DNA from: Bradyrhizobium yuanmingense
GTDB lineage: Bacteria; Pseudomonadota; Alphaproteobacteria; Rhizobiales; Xanthobacteraceae
DNA length: 64,000 nucleotides
Assembly (NCBI RefSeq): GCF_900094575.1
Contig: NZ_FMAE01000002.1
Location: 372,001 to 436,000, forward strand
Direction of reading: 5' to 3'
In this document: piece by piece, positions 19,132-27,680 of the stretch
Numbering within the stretch: position 1 is the first letter of the stretch
How the letters are laid out: each line of letters opens with the position of its first letter
Program-made: the position numbers and the translations under genes
Notes under the pieces: model-generated
Told to the model about the DNA's origin: nothing
The model's database searches: none
Seen by the model: the letters and a program-made list of their open reading frames with translations, nothing else

Positions 19132-19512
19132 ATGGTACCTGCACACTCCAATGGCACAGGCTGGCCGGCCGATGTTCTGATCGTCGAGGACGATCCGATC
19201 ATCGCGATCGATTTCGAGGATCGCCTGCTCGGATTTGGTGTGGCCGCCGTGCGGACCGCGGGTTCGGTGACGCAGGCGTTGAACGCCATCGCCAAACGGA
19301 CACCCGATTTCGCGCTGCTCGATGTCGAGCTGATCCGCGAGACGAGCTTTGCGATCGCCGAGCGGCTGATCGCGCTAAAGGTTCCGTTCGTGTTCGTCAC
19401 CGGCTACGGCGCCGAGGTGCGCATCCCGCCCGGATTGGCGGGCCGGCCCCGGCTGCAGAAGCCGTGCTCGAGCGAGGCGCTGGAGGCGGCGCTGCAGGCA
19501 CGGGACACCTGA
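19132..19512 (+). CDS. stand-alone response regulator receiver protein
   Basis: This is a 126-residue CheY-like domain with no output domain. The acidic pair is VLIVEDDPIIA, the phospho-acceptor Asp is in FALLDVELI, the Thr is in FVTGYG, and the conserved Lys is in LQKPCSSEAL. Such single-domain regulators receive phosphate from a histidine kinase and act by protein interaction. No kinase is adjacent. ATG at 19132 is preferred because it stands shortly before the first strand; the open frame extends 40 codons upstream without family resemblance. It is convergent with the next gene with only 3 bp between them. Confidence 0.87.
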   Translation: MVPAHSNGTGWPADVLIVEDDPIIAIDFEDRLLGFGVAAVRTAGSVTQALNAIAKRTPDFALLDVELIRETSFAIAERLIALKVPFVFVTGYGAEVRIPPGLAGRPRLQKPCSSEALEAALQARDT

Positions 19513-19515
19513 TCG

Positions 19516-20241
19516 CTACTTGCCGGAGCGAATGCAGAGCTCGGCGAGGTCGGTCTCGACGCCCTTGAAGAAGGTGTGCGGAAGCGGCGGCGGCGATGAG
19601 GCTTTCTTGATCGCCGCACTCTGCGCAATCGCCTCTTGATCGGACAATTGCAGGAAACGTTTCAGCGCCTTCGAGCGACTCTTCCTGGCGAATGTCTCCA
19701 ACCGCTCTTCCGTTGCATCGGTCGGATTGAGACGGAGCAGAGCTTCGTTGCCTGTCTGCAATGGATAGACCCCTCCAAGTTTCACGCGGGCGATCACGTT
19801 ATAGCGGTCGAAATGCTCGAAGATCAAATCCAGGATCTTCGCCTGACGTATCGGCTCTTCCATCGCGAGATAGCGCTTCACATCCGGATTGCTCTTCAGG
19901 CTTTCCAATTCGGCTGCGCCGGCAAATGGATTGTCGGAGGTCTGCCGGTCGATGAACGCCGATGCGCCATCCAGCATATGCGTGCCCCATCTGATGACGA
20001 TATCGCGGCCGCGCGGTTCGAGCTGGTCGGCAGCCAACCCCTTGTCCGTCAGACATGCCGGGTCGGCGCTTGCGCGCAGCGACTTGCCGAGCTCGGCGGT
20101 CAGCGCCTTACCGTAAGGCGAAGCGAGGGCCTCGCGCACCAGCGTCGCTTTGTCCTGAGCCTTCTCTTGGGTCTGCGCGCATGTGGGGGATGCTGCGCTC
20201 AGCAGCAGCGCAATAACGATCGTTCGGCGGCTGAACGGCAC
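19516..20241 (-). CDS. secreted hypothetical protein
   Basis: This is a 241-residue protein with a clear signal peptide (MPFSRRTIVIALLLSAAS, cut near TCAQ). I do not recognise the mature part. It is rich in helices and charged residues, contains a single pair of well-spaced cysteines (Cys near 59 and near 236), and ends with a short basic tail. A periplasmic location is likely. The stretch VREALASPYGKALTAELGKSL looks like an amphipathic helix. The gene is convergent with the response regulator and is followed upstream by the phoD-like gene on the same strand 109 bp away. Confidence 0.7.
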   Translation of the reverse strand: MPFSRRTIVIALLLSAASPTCAQTQEKAQDKATLVREALASPYGKALTAELGKSLRASADPACLTDKGLAADQLEPRGRDIVIRWGTHMLDGASAFIDRQTSDNPFAGAAELESLKSNPDVKRYLAMEEPIRQAKILDLIFEHFDRYNVIARVKLGGVYPLQTGNEALLRLNPTDATEERLETFARKSRSKALKRFLQLSDQEAIAQSAAIKKASSPPPLPHTFFKGVETDLAELCIRSGK

Positions 20242-20350
20242 GGCATCAACTCGAAAACGGCTCGGATGGCATCACGCCCTCGAAAATGCGCGGGCGCTCG
20301 CAATTGTCGTCCGGGCCGGCCGGAGGGTTCATCCGGCTTCGAATTGGCCG

Positions 20351-21892
20351 TCACGCAAGCTTCGGATCGAGCGTGGTCGACCACAGCGCGACGTCGGCGC
20401 GATCGCGCAGGGTCACCGTCATCCGGCCGGACGCGCCGTCGATCTTGACGTGACCAAAGAACTGCATGCCGGCGGACGGCGGCAGGTTCTTGCTATCCTT
20501 GCCCGGCGCCTTGACGAAGCGCACCTGGGGGCCAAAGGTATTGTCGAGCGCGTTCGGGCCGAACGTGCCCGCGTGCAGCGGGCCCGAGACGAACTCCCAG
20601 AACGGCTCGAACTCCTGGAATTGCGCCTTGTTCGGATCGTAATAATGCGCGGCGGCGTAGTGCACGTCCGCGGTCAGCCACACCGTGTTGCTAATCGGCG
20701 CCACCTTGATGAAGCGCAGGATGTCGGCGATCTCGAACTCACGGCCACGCACCGGGCCGTCGCCCTGTGCAACGGCTTCCGAGCCGCCCTTCGGCGTGTC
20801 GGAGACGATCAGGCCGATCGGCATGTCCGATGCGATCACCTTCCATGTCGCGCGTGAATTCAGCAGGCCGCGCTTGAGCCAGGTGATCTGGTCCGGGCCG
20901 AGGAAATAGCTGGCGGGGCCATAGGCGGTTTCGAGATTGGCACCGTTCGGTGCGCGATAGCTGCGCTCGTCGAGCACGAATACGTCGAGATGCGGGCCGT
21001 AGGAGATCTGGCGATAGACGCGGCCGGGTTCAGTGATGCTCTCCCGCATCGGGTACATCTCGTGGAAGGCCCGGCCCGCGCGGGCTGCGAGCAGTGAGAT
21101 GTCGCGCACCTTGTAGGCGGCCGGCAAGTCTTTCGACAGCGACCAGTTGTTGGTGACCTCGTGGTCGTCCCACTGCACGAAGACCGGCACCTCGGCATTG
21201 AAGGCGCGGAGATTGTCGTCGGTGAGATTGTATTTGTACGCGGCGCGAAACTCGTCCAGCGTCTCGGCGACCTTGGCCTTCTCCGGGATGGTCAGATTCT
21301 TCCAGATCTTGCCGTCGGCGAGCTTCACCTCGGGTTGGATCGGACCGTCGGCATAGATCGTGTCGCCCGAGTGCAGGAAGAAATCCGGCCGGTGCTTGCG
21401 CATGGTCGAGAAGGTGACCATGCCGCCGTCGTCGGAATTGATGCCCCAGCCCTGCCCTGCGACGTCGCCGCCCCAGACGAAGCTGACGTCGCGGCGGTCG
21501 GCCGGCGCGGTGCGGAAGCGGCCGGTCACCGCCTCGCCCTCGATCGCGCTGTGGGAGAGATCGCGGAAGCGGACGCGGTAGAAGATGTCCTGGCCGGCGG
21601 GTAGATTTTCGACCAGCATCTTGGCGGTGAAGTCGCTCTCGGGCAGCGCCGCAATCGGCGGCAATGCCCGGGCGTCCCTAAAGGACTCGCTCGTGGCGAC
21701 CTCGACCAGCATCTGCGATGGACGGTCGGCGCGCGCCCACACCACGCCGCCATCGACGGTGATGTCGCCCGCTTGCACGCCGTGGGTGACCGCCGGCCGA
21801 TCAGCCGCGCGCGAAAGATACGGCATCGCCATTGTGCCGAGCGCACCGGCGCTGCTGGCGAGGAAGCGGCGGCGGGAGAATTTGACGTTCAT
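20351..21892 (-). CDS. phoD: PhoD-type alkaline phosphatase/phosphodiesterase, Tat-exported
   Basis: This is a 513-residue enzyme that releases phosphate from phosphomono- and diesters outside the cytoplasm, using calcium and iron. The N-terminus SRRRFLASSAG is a twin-arginine signal, cut near SRAADRP. PhoD signatures are WGGDVAGQGWG, LHSGDTIYADGP and the metal-binding WDDHEVTNNWS. Further conserved stretches are FHEMYPMRE and LTADVHYAAAHYYDP. ATG at 21892 begins the Tat peptide; an in-frame extension upstream lies in a palindromic repeat. No Pho box was obvious upstream. Confidence 0.93.
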   Translation of the reverse strand: MNVKFSRRRFLASSAGALGTMAMPYLSRAADRPAVTHGVQAGDITVDGGVVWARADRPSQMLVEVATSESFRDARALPPIAALPESDFTAKMLVENLPAGQDIFYRVRFRDLSHSAIEGEAVTGRFRTAPADRRDVSFVWGGDVAGQGWGINSDDGGMVTFSTMRKHRPDFFLHSGDTIYADGPIQPEVKLADGKIWKNLTIPEKAKVAETLDEFRAAYKYNLTDDNLRAFNAEVPVFVQWDDHEVTNNWSLSKDLPAAYKVRDISLLAARAGRAFHEMYPMRESITEPGRVYRQISYGPHLDVFVLDERSYRAPNGANLETAYGPASYFLGPDQITWLKRGLLNSRATWKVIASDMPIGLIVSDTPKGGSEAVAQGDGPVRGREFEIADILRFIKVAPISNTVWLTADVHYAAAHYYDPNKAQFQEFEPFWEFVSGPLHAGTFGPNALDNTFGPQVRFVKAPGKDSKNLPPSAGMQFFGHVKIDGASGRMTVTLRDRADVALWSTTLDPKLA

Positions 21893-21925
21893 GATTGCTC
21901 CGAACCCGAGCTTGCGGGGGAGTCC

Positions 21926-22025
21926 GTCATTCCGGGGCGCGGAGCGCGAACCCGGAATCCATGTCTCCCCGCGAATGCTGCGCAACGGATTCCGGGTTCG
22001 ATGCTTCGCATCGCCCCGGAATGAC
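21926..22025. repeat. palindromic intergenic repeat, family B
   Basis: This copy starts GTCATTCCGGGGCGCGGAGCG and ends CATCGCCCCGGAATGAC. Inner arms are CGAACCCGGAATCC and GGATTCCGGGTTCG. It lies immediately upstream of phoD and downstream of the TAXI gene stop. Confidence 0.85.
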
Positions 22026-22076
22026 GTTGGGAGCTATATTGAGACAATGTGACGCAGCAATAACGCGCGCGGGCGC

Positions 22077-23522
22077 TCACGCGTTGCCGGCGGCCCGGAA
22101 CTGCGCGCTGGCACGTTGCAGGTTCGGCGGCAGGCTGAACAGCACAGCCTTGCGGTCGGCGACGGCGGCGTGGAACTGGTCGAGTGCGATGTTGAAGGCG
22201 GTGAGCGCGGCTTCCTCGATCGCGCCGTGATCGAAGCAGCGCAGCGTGTCGCGCAGGATCTCGTCGGCCTCGGTCTGCATCTGGTCCAGCTCTTCGGTCG
22301 TCTCGCACTTGCGTGCCGCGGCGATCATGTCGAGCAGGCGTTCGCGCTGGTGATTGTTGTTGTCGCGCTCGTCCTTCTTCAGATAACCGGCGAACCAGGC
22401 GCCGACCGAGCCCATGGCCGAGAGCGCCATCAGGCTCCACCAGATATAGTCACTGTATTTGTCGAGAAAGGTCTTCTCCTCGCCGTCGACAAAAGCGGCT
22501 GCACCCGGATGCACCGGGATCACCGCGTCCTTGTCTGTGTCGGGCGTTTCGATCTTCGCCGCCAGCGGGAATTCCGTCACCAATTGCTGGCGCACGGCGA
22601 AGAGCTGGCGTGTGAACGCGGCGATGTCGGCCTCTGATACGCCCTTGCGCGCCACGATGTGGTGCGCGAAGCTGATGGTCTTGACCTCGTCCTCGGGACG
22701 GTCGGGCGAGCCGCCGTAGGCGCCCGCGGGAATCTCGGACGCTTCATAGACCGGATGATTCTGCGCGATCGCGTCCGCCGAATCGATGGCGAGGAAGGTT
22801 GGCGAGCCGCCCTCCCTGACCGATGCCGCGATCGCGTCCGCGGTGATCTTGCTGTTGACCGGGCCGGCCGCGAGGTAGACGTCGGCCTTCTGCGCCTTGA
22901 TCGCCTCGGCAACTTCATTGACGGGAAATTGCACGATCTCGACCTTGGCCGGGTCGACGCCGTATTGGTGCAGGATCACCTTGAGCAGATTGACGTTGGC
23001 CTGGGTGCGGCCGACGACCCCGACGCGATGGCCGGCGAGCTGCGCGATCTTGGTGATCTTCGCGCCCTTCTTCTTTCCTTTGGCGGGCACGGACCACAGC
23101 ACCACGACGTTCTTGCGCAGGGTCGCGACAGCCTGCGCGTTCTTCGGCACGTCGAGATCGCCGCGCACGATGGCGAGATCGACCTTGCCCTCGGCGAGCG
23201 CATGGGCACTGGCGGTCGCGCCGTCGGTCTGGATCGGGCGCAGCCGTACGTAGCTCTTGTGCTGCGCAAAGCCTTGCGTCAGCGCCTGCACGACCTTGAC
23301 GTCGTCGCTGTTGGCGGGGCCGACCGCGATTCTGAGCGTCACGGGACGCATCGCGAAGTAATAGCCGCCTGCGACCACGCCAACGATCGCAAGCAGGAAC
23401 GCCAGAGACACGAGCGCCGTCTTCCGCGCCGCGGATCGCGGCGAAGGCGGAGGGGGCGTTTCGGCCAGGTCCAATCCCCCGGTCATCGGTCTCCCAAACA
23501 GGCGCTTCAGGCTCGGTTTCAT
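22077..23522 (-). CDS. TAXI family TRAP-type solute-binding protein with N- and C-terminal membrane anchors
   Basis: This is a 481-residue protein. A transmembrane helix at about residues 35-58 anchors it, followed by the TAXI ligand-binding fold with IAVGPANSDDVKVVQALTQ. Internal VGVVGRTQANVNLLKVIL and the proline-rich C-terminal lobe are typical. A second hydrophobic helix around residue 370 (WWSLMALSAMGSVGAWFAGY) is followed by a cytoplasmic-looking helical tail of about 90 residues. TAXI proteins bind small organic acids for TRAP transport; no TRAP permease genes are next to it, so it may act as a sensor or pair with a distant permease. Substrate unknown. Confidence 0.85.
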   Translation of the reverse strand: MKPSLKRLFGRPMTGGLDLAETPPPPSPRSAARKTALVSLAFLLAIVGVVAGGYYFAMRPVTLRIAVGPANSDDVKVVQALTQGFAQHKSYVRLRPIQTDGATASAHALAEGKVDLAIVRGDLDVPKNAQAVATLRKNVVVLWSVPAKGKKKGAKITKIAQLAGHRVGVVGRTQANVNLLKVILHQYGVDPAKVEIVQFPVNEVAEAIKAQKADVYLAAGPVNSKITADAIAASVREGGSPTFLAIDSADAIAQNHPVYEASEIPAGAYGGSPDRPEDEVKTISFAHHIVARKGVSEADIAAFTRQLFAVRQQLVTEFPLAAKIETPDTDKDAVIPVHPGAAAFVDGEEKTFLDKYSDYIWWSLMALSAMGSVGAWFAGYLKKDERDNNNHQRERLLDMIAAARKCETTEELDQMQTEADEILRDTLRCFDHGAIEEAALTAFNIALDQFHAAVADRKAVLFSLPPNLQRASAQFRAAGNA

Positions 23523-23674
23523 CTTGGCCGGCGATTTACGCCCGCAATTGTAGCAAATTTCTTGTCCGGCGGGGTTACATCTCCGTCATGGTTAGCGGAT
23601 GCAGGAAATCCCGTATGAACCGGGGCGCCGGGGCGGTGTTAGAGTAAAGTTCCCCCTAGAGGACGGAGACGACC

Positions 23675-23965
23675 ATGGCAGAACGGCTCTCGGCGGAGGC
23701 GCGCAGGCAGGCGCTGGGCGGACTATCCGGCTGGACTGACGTCCAAGGCCGCGACGCCATCGGGAAAACCTTTGTCTTCAAGGATTTCAACGAGGCGTTC
23801 GGCTTCATGACCCGCGCCGCGCTGGTCGCCGAGAAGATGGATCACCACCCCGAATGGCGCAACGTCTACAAGACGGTGGAGGTGGTGCTGTCGACCCACG
23901 ACGCCGGCGGCGTCACCGCGCGCGACATGGCGCTCGCCAAGGCGATGAACGCAATCGCAGGCTGA
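23675..23965 (+). CDS. phhB: 4a-hydroxytetrahydrobiopterin dehydratase (pterin-4a-carbinolamine dehydratase)
   Basis: This 96-residue enzyme dehydrates 4a-hydroxytetrahydropterin, regenerating the cofactor of phenylalanine hydroxylase. The active-site motif is [13 protein letters not shown], with the paired histidines and Trp, and the later [13 protein letters not shown] carries the third conserved His. Length is normal. GGACGGAGA lies upstream of ATG 23675. The next gene, a DUF1232 protein, begins about 115 bp later. No phenylalanine hydroxylase gene is in view. Confidence 0.94.
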   Translation: MAERLSAEARRQALGGLSGWTDVQGRDAIGKTFVFKDFNEAFGFMTRAALVAEKMDHHPEWRNVYKTVEVVLSTHDAGGVTARDMALAKAMNAIAG

Positions 23966-24079
23966 CACCAAGCAGACGTCTTGAAGCAGACGTCTTGCAG
24001 GGACCGGCTGCATCCCCATCTTGTGATCAGCCGGGATCGGGCGGTCCTCCGCCTCCCGCAGAACGGGGAGCATTTGAGC

Positions 24080-24466
24080 ATGGCTGCCGAGCACAGCGTT
24101 GGCTTCGAGCCGGCCGATCGGCTCGCGGAAGATCGCGAGAGCGTGCGCCGCCGCTTCTGGCGCAAGCTGAAGCGGGTCGCTGCGCATCTGCCGTTCGCGG
24201 AGGATCTACTTGCCGCCTATTACTGCGCGTTCGACCGGCAGACGCCGCGTCACGTCCAGGCTTCGCTGCTCGGTGCAATCGCCTATTTCGTCCTGCCGTT
24301 CGATTTCGTCGCGGACGTGATGCCCATGCTCGGCTTCGCCGATGACGCCGCCGTGCTCGCCACTGCCATCCGCATGGTTGCCGGTCACATCACGAACGAG
24401 CATCGCGAGGCCGCCCGCGCCGTGCTGAGGCGCGGCGTAGATGAGGCGGACGTCGAGGCAGCGTAA
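24080..24466 (+). CDS. YkvA family (DUF1232) protein
   Basis: This is a 128-residue protein with the DUF1232 core AIAYFVLPFDFVADVMPMLG followed by FADDAAVLATAI, which probably forms a membrane-associated helix hairpin. A basic N-terminal part (RRRFWRKLKRVAAHLP) precedes it. The function of the family is unknown. ATG at 24080 has GGGGAG about nine bases upstream, which decides against an upstream in-frame ATG that would add 33 residues unlike the family. Confidence 0.83.
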   Translation: MAAEHSVGFEPADRLAEDRESVRRRFWRKLKRVAAHLPFAEDLLAAYYCAFDRQTPRHVQASLLGAIAYFVLPFDFVADVMPMLGFADDAAVLATAIRMVAGHITNEHREAARAVLRRGVDEADVEAA

Positions 24467-24488
24467 CAGTTTCGCCACGCCTTCCGCT

Positions 24489-24590
24489 GTCATTCCCCGC
24501 GAAGGCGGGGAATCCAGTACGCCGCGGCCTCCCGGTTCAATCGCTGACGTCACGGAGTACTGGATCGCCCGCCTTCGCGGGCGATGACAG
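24489..24590. repeat. palindromic intergenic repeat, family G (TGTCATTCCCCGCGAAGGCGGGGAATCCAGTA)
   Basis: Left arm CCCCGCGAAGGCGGGGAATCCAGTAC pairs with right arm GTACTGGATCGCCCGCCTTCGCGGGCGATGACAG. The right arm also has its own CCCGCCTTCGCGGG hairpin. It is located between the convergent YkvA and quinone oxidoreductase genes. Confidence 0.85.
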
Positions 24591-24639
24591 TGAGTGTGTG
24601 GTGTGCAGGTCGCGACAAACGCGTTTCCGTCTCGCATCC

Positions 24640-25614
24640 TCACGGATGCAAGATCACCTTGCCCATGGCCTGACGTCCCGCCAACACCTTCAACGCATCG
24701 GCCGTCTGCGCCAGCGGGAAGGTGCGGTCGACATGCGATGAGATCTTGCCTTCCGCGGTCCACTTCACCAGCTTCTCCAGATTGGCGCGGTTCTTGGCCG
24801 GGTTGAGCCGGGTCCAGGCGCCCCAGAACACGCCGCGGATGTCGCAGCCCTTCAGGAGCGCGAGGTTCAGCGGCATCTTGGGAATGTCGCCGGCGGCAAA
24901 GCCGATGACGAGGAAGCGGCCTTCCCATGCGATCGAGCGCAGCGCCTGTTCGGCGTAAGCACCACCAACGGGATCGAAGATGATGTCGACGCCCTTGCCG
25001 CCGGTGAGCTTGCGCAGGCCTTCCTTCAGATCTTCCTTGGCGTAGTTCAGCGTCAGCTCGGCGCCGTGCGCCTTGGCGAATTCGAGCTTCTCGTCCGACG
25101 AGGCGCAGGCGATCACCTTCAAGCCCATCAGCTTGCCGAGCTCGCAGGCCGCAAGGCCGGTGCCGCCGGCCGCGCCCAGCACAGCGAGCGTCTCGCCCGG
25201 CTTGGGGCTGGCGCGATCTTCCAGCGCATGCAGCGCGGTGCCGTAGATGATGATGATGCCGGCCGCGCGGTCGTAGTCGAGATTGTCGGGGATCTTCACG
25301 ATCGATGCCGCCGGCAGCGCGATCTTCTCGCGTGCGCCGTTGTGGCCGCAGGAGGCGACCACGCGATCGCCGACCTTGAGATCAGTGACACCAGCGCCGA
25401 TGCTCTCGATCACGCCCGCAACTTCCGCGGCCGGCGAGAACGGGAACGGCGGCTTGATCTGGTACTTGCCCTGGATCATCAGGATGTCGAAGAAATTCAG
25501 CGCCGCCGCCTTGATCGCGATCACGGCTTCGCCGGGCCCCGCCACCGGATCGGGCACCTCAGTCAGGACGAGGTCGTCGGGCTGGCAATATTGCGAGCAG
25601 AGGATGGCTTTCAT
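24640..25614 (-). CDS. NADPH:quinone oxidoreductase family protein (zinc-independent MDR)
   Basis: This is a 324-residue medium-chain dehydrogenase/reductase. The N-terminal catalytic domain begins MKAILCSQYCQPDDL and lacks the zinc-binding Cys/His set of alcohol dehydrogenases. The NADPH-binding loop is LAVLGAAGGTGLAACELGK around residue 145. GVDIIFDPVGG and the C-terminal HVDRTFPL segment are typical of quinone oxidoreductases. It reduces quinones or enones with NADPH. It is divergent from the SDR gene at 25869, with a palindromic repeat between them. Confidence 0.9.
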   Translation of the reverse strand: MKAILCSQYCQPDDLVLTEVPDPVAGPGEAVIAIKAAALNFFDILMIQGKYQIKPPFPFSPAAEVAGVIESIGAGVTDLKVGDRVVASCGHNGAREKIALPAASIVKIPDNLDYDRAAGIIIIYGTALHALEDRASPKPGETLAVLGAAGGTGLAACELGKLMGLKVIACASSDEKLEFAKAHGAELTLNYAKEDLKEGLRKLTGGKGVDIIFDPVGGAYAEQALRSIAWEGRFLVIGFAAGDIPKMPLNLALLKGCDIRGVFWGAWTRLNPAKNRANLEKLVKWTAEGKISSHVDRTFPLAQTADALKVLAGRQAMGKVILHP

Positions 25615-25726
25615 GGCGGCACCTTGAGGGCGTTTCGGGTGGAATTATAGTTTGGCCGTTTCTGCCGGATTTAGGCAGTGGCGACAATCCGGATTCTTTG
25701 TCTGGGGTCAGCGACGGCCTATCCTC

Positions 25727-25842
25727 CGTCGTTGCGAGCGCAGCGAAGCAATCCAGAGTCCGTCCTGCGGAATAGTCTGAATTGCTTCGCGAAGCCCGTC
25801 ATCGGGCCGCGCTTCGCGCGGACCCGGTGGCTCGCAATGACG
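25727..25842. repeat. palindromic intergenic repeat, family A (CATTGCGAGCGCAGCGAAGCAATCC)
   Basis: It begins CGTCGTTGCGAGCGCAGCGAAGCAATCC and ends GGTGGCTCGCAATGACG. The centre carries an extra CGGGCCGCGCTTCGCGCGGACCCGG hairpin. It ends 26 bp before the SDR start codon at 25869, so it lies in the 5' region of that gene. Confidence 0.85.
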
Positions 25843-25868
25843 AAATCCGCGGAGAAAGGATTCAAACG

Positions 25869-26708
25869 ATGTTTGAAACAAGCCTGCTGAAGAACAAGCG
25901 CATCCTCATTACCGGGGGTGGTTCGGGTCTGGGCGCTGCGATGGGGCGTCGCTTCCTCGCGCTCGGCGCTGAGCTCGTGATCTGCGGCCGCAAGCTCGAG
26001 CGGCTCGAGGCGACGGCGCGCGAGATGCGCGACGAGACCGGCAGCACGGTCATCACCATCGCCTGCGATATCCGCGACGGTGCGGCGGTCGACGGCATGA
26101 TGGATGCGATCTGGCGCGAGGCGCCGCTCGACATCCTCGTCAACAATGCCGCTGCCACCTTCATCGCACAGAGCGAGCATCTCTCCTTCCGCGCCGCGGA
26201 CGCGATCCTGGCGCCGACACTGCATGGCGCGATGTATTGCACGCTCGCCGCCGGCAGGCGCTGGATCGAGGCTAACCATCGCGGCGTCGTGCTGTCGATC
26301 CTCTCGACCTCCACCATTACCGGCCGCGCCTTCACCGTTCCCTCGGCGATGGCGAAATCCGCACTGCTGGCGATGACCAGGAGTCTTGCGGTGGAATGGG
26401 GCCCGAAGGGCATCCGGACCGTGGCGATCGCGCCGGGCCCGTTTCCGACCGCAGGGGCCACCGGGCAGCTCCGTCCCGAAGGCCGCGACGAAGGCTGGAC
26501 CTCGCGCAATCCGCTCGGCCGCACCGGCGAGCACGGCGAGCTCGCCGATCTCGCCAGCTTCCTGGTCTCGGATCACGCCGCCTACATCAATGGCGAGATG
26601 GTGGTGATCGACGGTGGCGCGCATCTGCGCAGTTCCGGCGCCGAGGATTTGCTCGGCTGGACCGAGGCGCAATGGGCCGCGCAACGCGCCGCCCGATCCA
26701 GGGCCTAG
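25869..26708 (+). CDS. SDR family oxidoreductase, 2,4-dienoyl-CoA reductase-like
   Basis: This is a 279-residue SDR. Cofactor motif ITGGGSGLGAAMG is near residue 14, and CGRKLERLE indicates NADPH preference through its Arg. LVNNAAATF replaces the usual NNAG. At the place of the normal YxxxK the sequence reads SAMAK, i.e. Ser-x3-Lys, which is the arrangement I recall for mitochondrial and peroxisomal 2,4-dienoyl-CoA reductases. It would help degrade unsaturated fatty acids. ATG at 25869 is chosen because the typical N-terminus MFETSLLKNKRILITG begins there. It is divergent from a quinone oxidoreductase gene. Confidence 0.87.
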   Translation: MFETSLLKNKRILITGGGSGLGAAMGRRFLALGAELVICGRKLERLEATAREMRDETGSTVITIACDIRDGAAVDGMMDAIWREAPLDILVNNAAATFIAQSEHLSFRAADAILAPTLHGAMYCTLAAGRRWIEANHRGVVLSILSTSTITGRAFTVPSAMAKSALLAMTRSLAVEWGPKGIRTVAIAPGPFPTAGATGQLRPEGRDEGWTSRNPLGRTGEHGELADLASFLVSDHAAYINGEMVVIDGGAHLRSSGAEDLLGWTEAQWAAQRAARSRA

Positions 26709-26824
26709 CCGCCGAAGATACCGCTAACTGCCTTCCCAAATTGAACTTTCCCGGCTATCCCTGCCCGGGGACAAAGCGCGCTCGGGCCATCTTCCAGTCA
26801 CAATATTGAGGGAACCACTGCGGC

Positions 26825-27493
26825 ATGTGGCGGGTGCTGATTTTAGCTTTGATGACTGGCGTGGCGGCCGGGGGAATCGCCGTGTCTGCGCGGGCGCAGA
26901 CGGCGCAACCGACGCCCAAGTCCAGTCCAGCTCCAAAAGAGGCGGCACCGAAGCCGGCGGCGCCGCCGGCCAACACCAACGCAAAGGCGGCCCCGAAGCC
27001 CGAGAGCAAGCCGGCGGCCCCGGCTGCGGCCGTTGCGGGGGGCGCGGAGCCGACCCTGATCGGGCAGTTCGGCACCTGGGGTGCCTATTCGGCGACGCCG
27101 AACGGCAAGAAGGTCTGTTTCGCGCTGGCCAAGCCGTCATCGTCGAAAACCAACCCGCCGAACCGGCCGCGCGACCCCGCCTATGCCTTCGTCTCGACCC
27201 GGCCGGCCGAGAAGGTCAACAACGAAGTCTCGGTCATGATCGGCTATGCGCTGAAGCCGGGCTCGGAATCGACCGCCGAGGTCGGCGGCGCCTCCTTCGC
27301 CATGTACACGCAGGGGGACGGGCTCTGGATCAAGAACGCGGCCGAGGAGGAGCGGATGGTCGAAGCCATGCGCAAATCCGCCGATCTCGTCGTCAAAGGC
27401 GTCTCGGCCAAGGGGACCGAGACGACCGACACCTTCTCGCTGAAGGGCCTCGCCCAGGCGCTCGACAAGATCGCGCAGGATTGCCGGCGTTAA
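26825..27493 (+). CDS. IalB-like (invasion-associated locus B) secreted protein
   Basis: This is a 222-residue protein with a signal peptide cut at about AVSARAQ. A Lys/Pro/Ala-rich linker (residues 28-72) is followed by the IalB domain with GQFGTWGAYSATPNGKKVCFALAK. It contains two cysteines, one in KKVCFAL and one in AQDCRR at the C-terminus, which may form a disulfide. The family is named after a Bartonella invasion factor but is widespread in free-living Rhizobiales as periplasmic proteins of unknown role. It is followed by a palindromic repeat. Confidence 0.87.
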   Translation: MWRVLILALMTGVAAGGIAVSARAQTAQPTPKSSPAPKEAAPKPAAPPANTNAKAAPKPESKPAAPAAAVAGGAEPTLIGQFGTWGAYSATPNGKKVCFALAKPSSSKTNPPNRPRDPAYAFVSTRPAEKVNNEVSVMIGYALKPGSESTAEVGGASFAMYTQGDGLWIKNAAEEERMVEAMRKSADLVVKGVSAKGTETTDTFSLKGLAQALDKIAQDCRR

Positions 27494-27560
27494 GACTGCG
27501 GGCGATAAGGTCGCAATCGGCGGTTCCGGTTGTTATATAGGGGCCGTTCCAGATTTCTTC

Positions 27561-27660
27561 GTCATTCCGGGGCGCGCACAGCACGAACCCGGAATCTCCG
27601 AGGTTCCGGGTCTGGTCCTCAGGGTCGCTTCGCGATCTCTTCGGACCATCCCGGAACGAC
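27561..27660. repeat. palindromic intergenic repeat, family B
   Basis: The element starts GTCATTCCGGGGCGCGCACAG and ends ACCATCCCGGAACGAC. Inner arms AACCCGGAATCTCC and GGTTCCGGGT are partly degenerate. It ends 20 bp before the rlmN start codon. Confidence 0.8.
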
Positions 27661-27680
27661 CAAGCCATTAGGTCCATTCA

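Noticed and set aside
24489..24590. Possible CRISPR-like repeat array
   Set aside because: The repeats here are single palindromes dispersed across the window, not regularly spaced direct repeats with spacers, and no cas genes are present.
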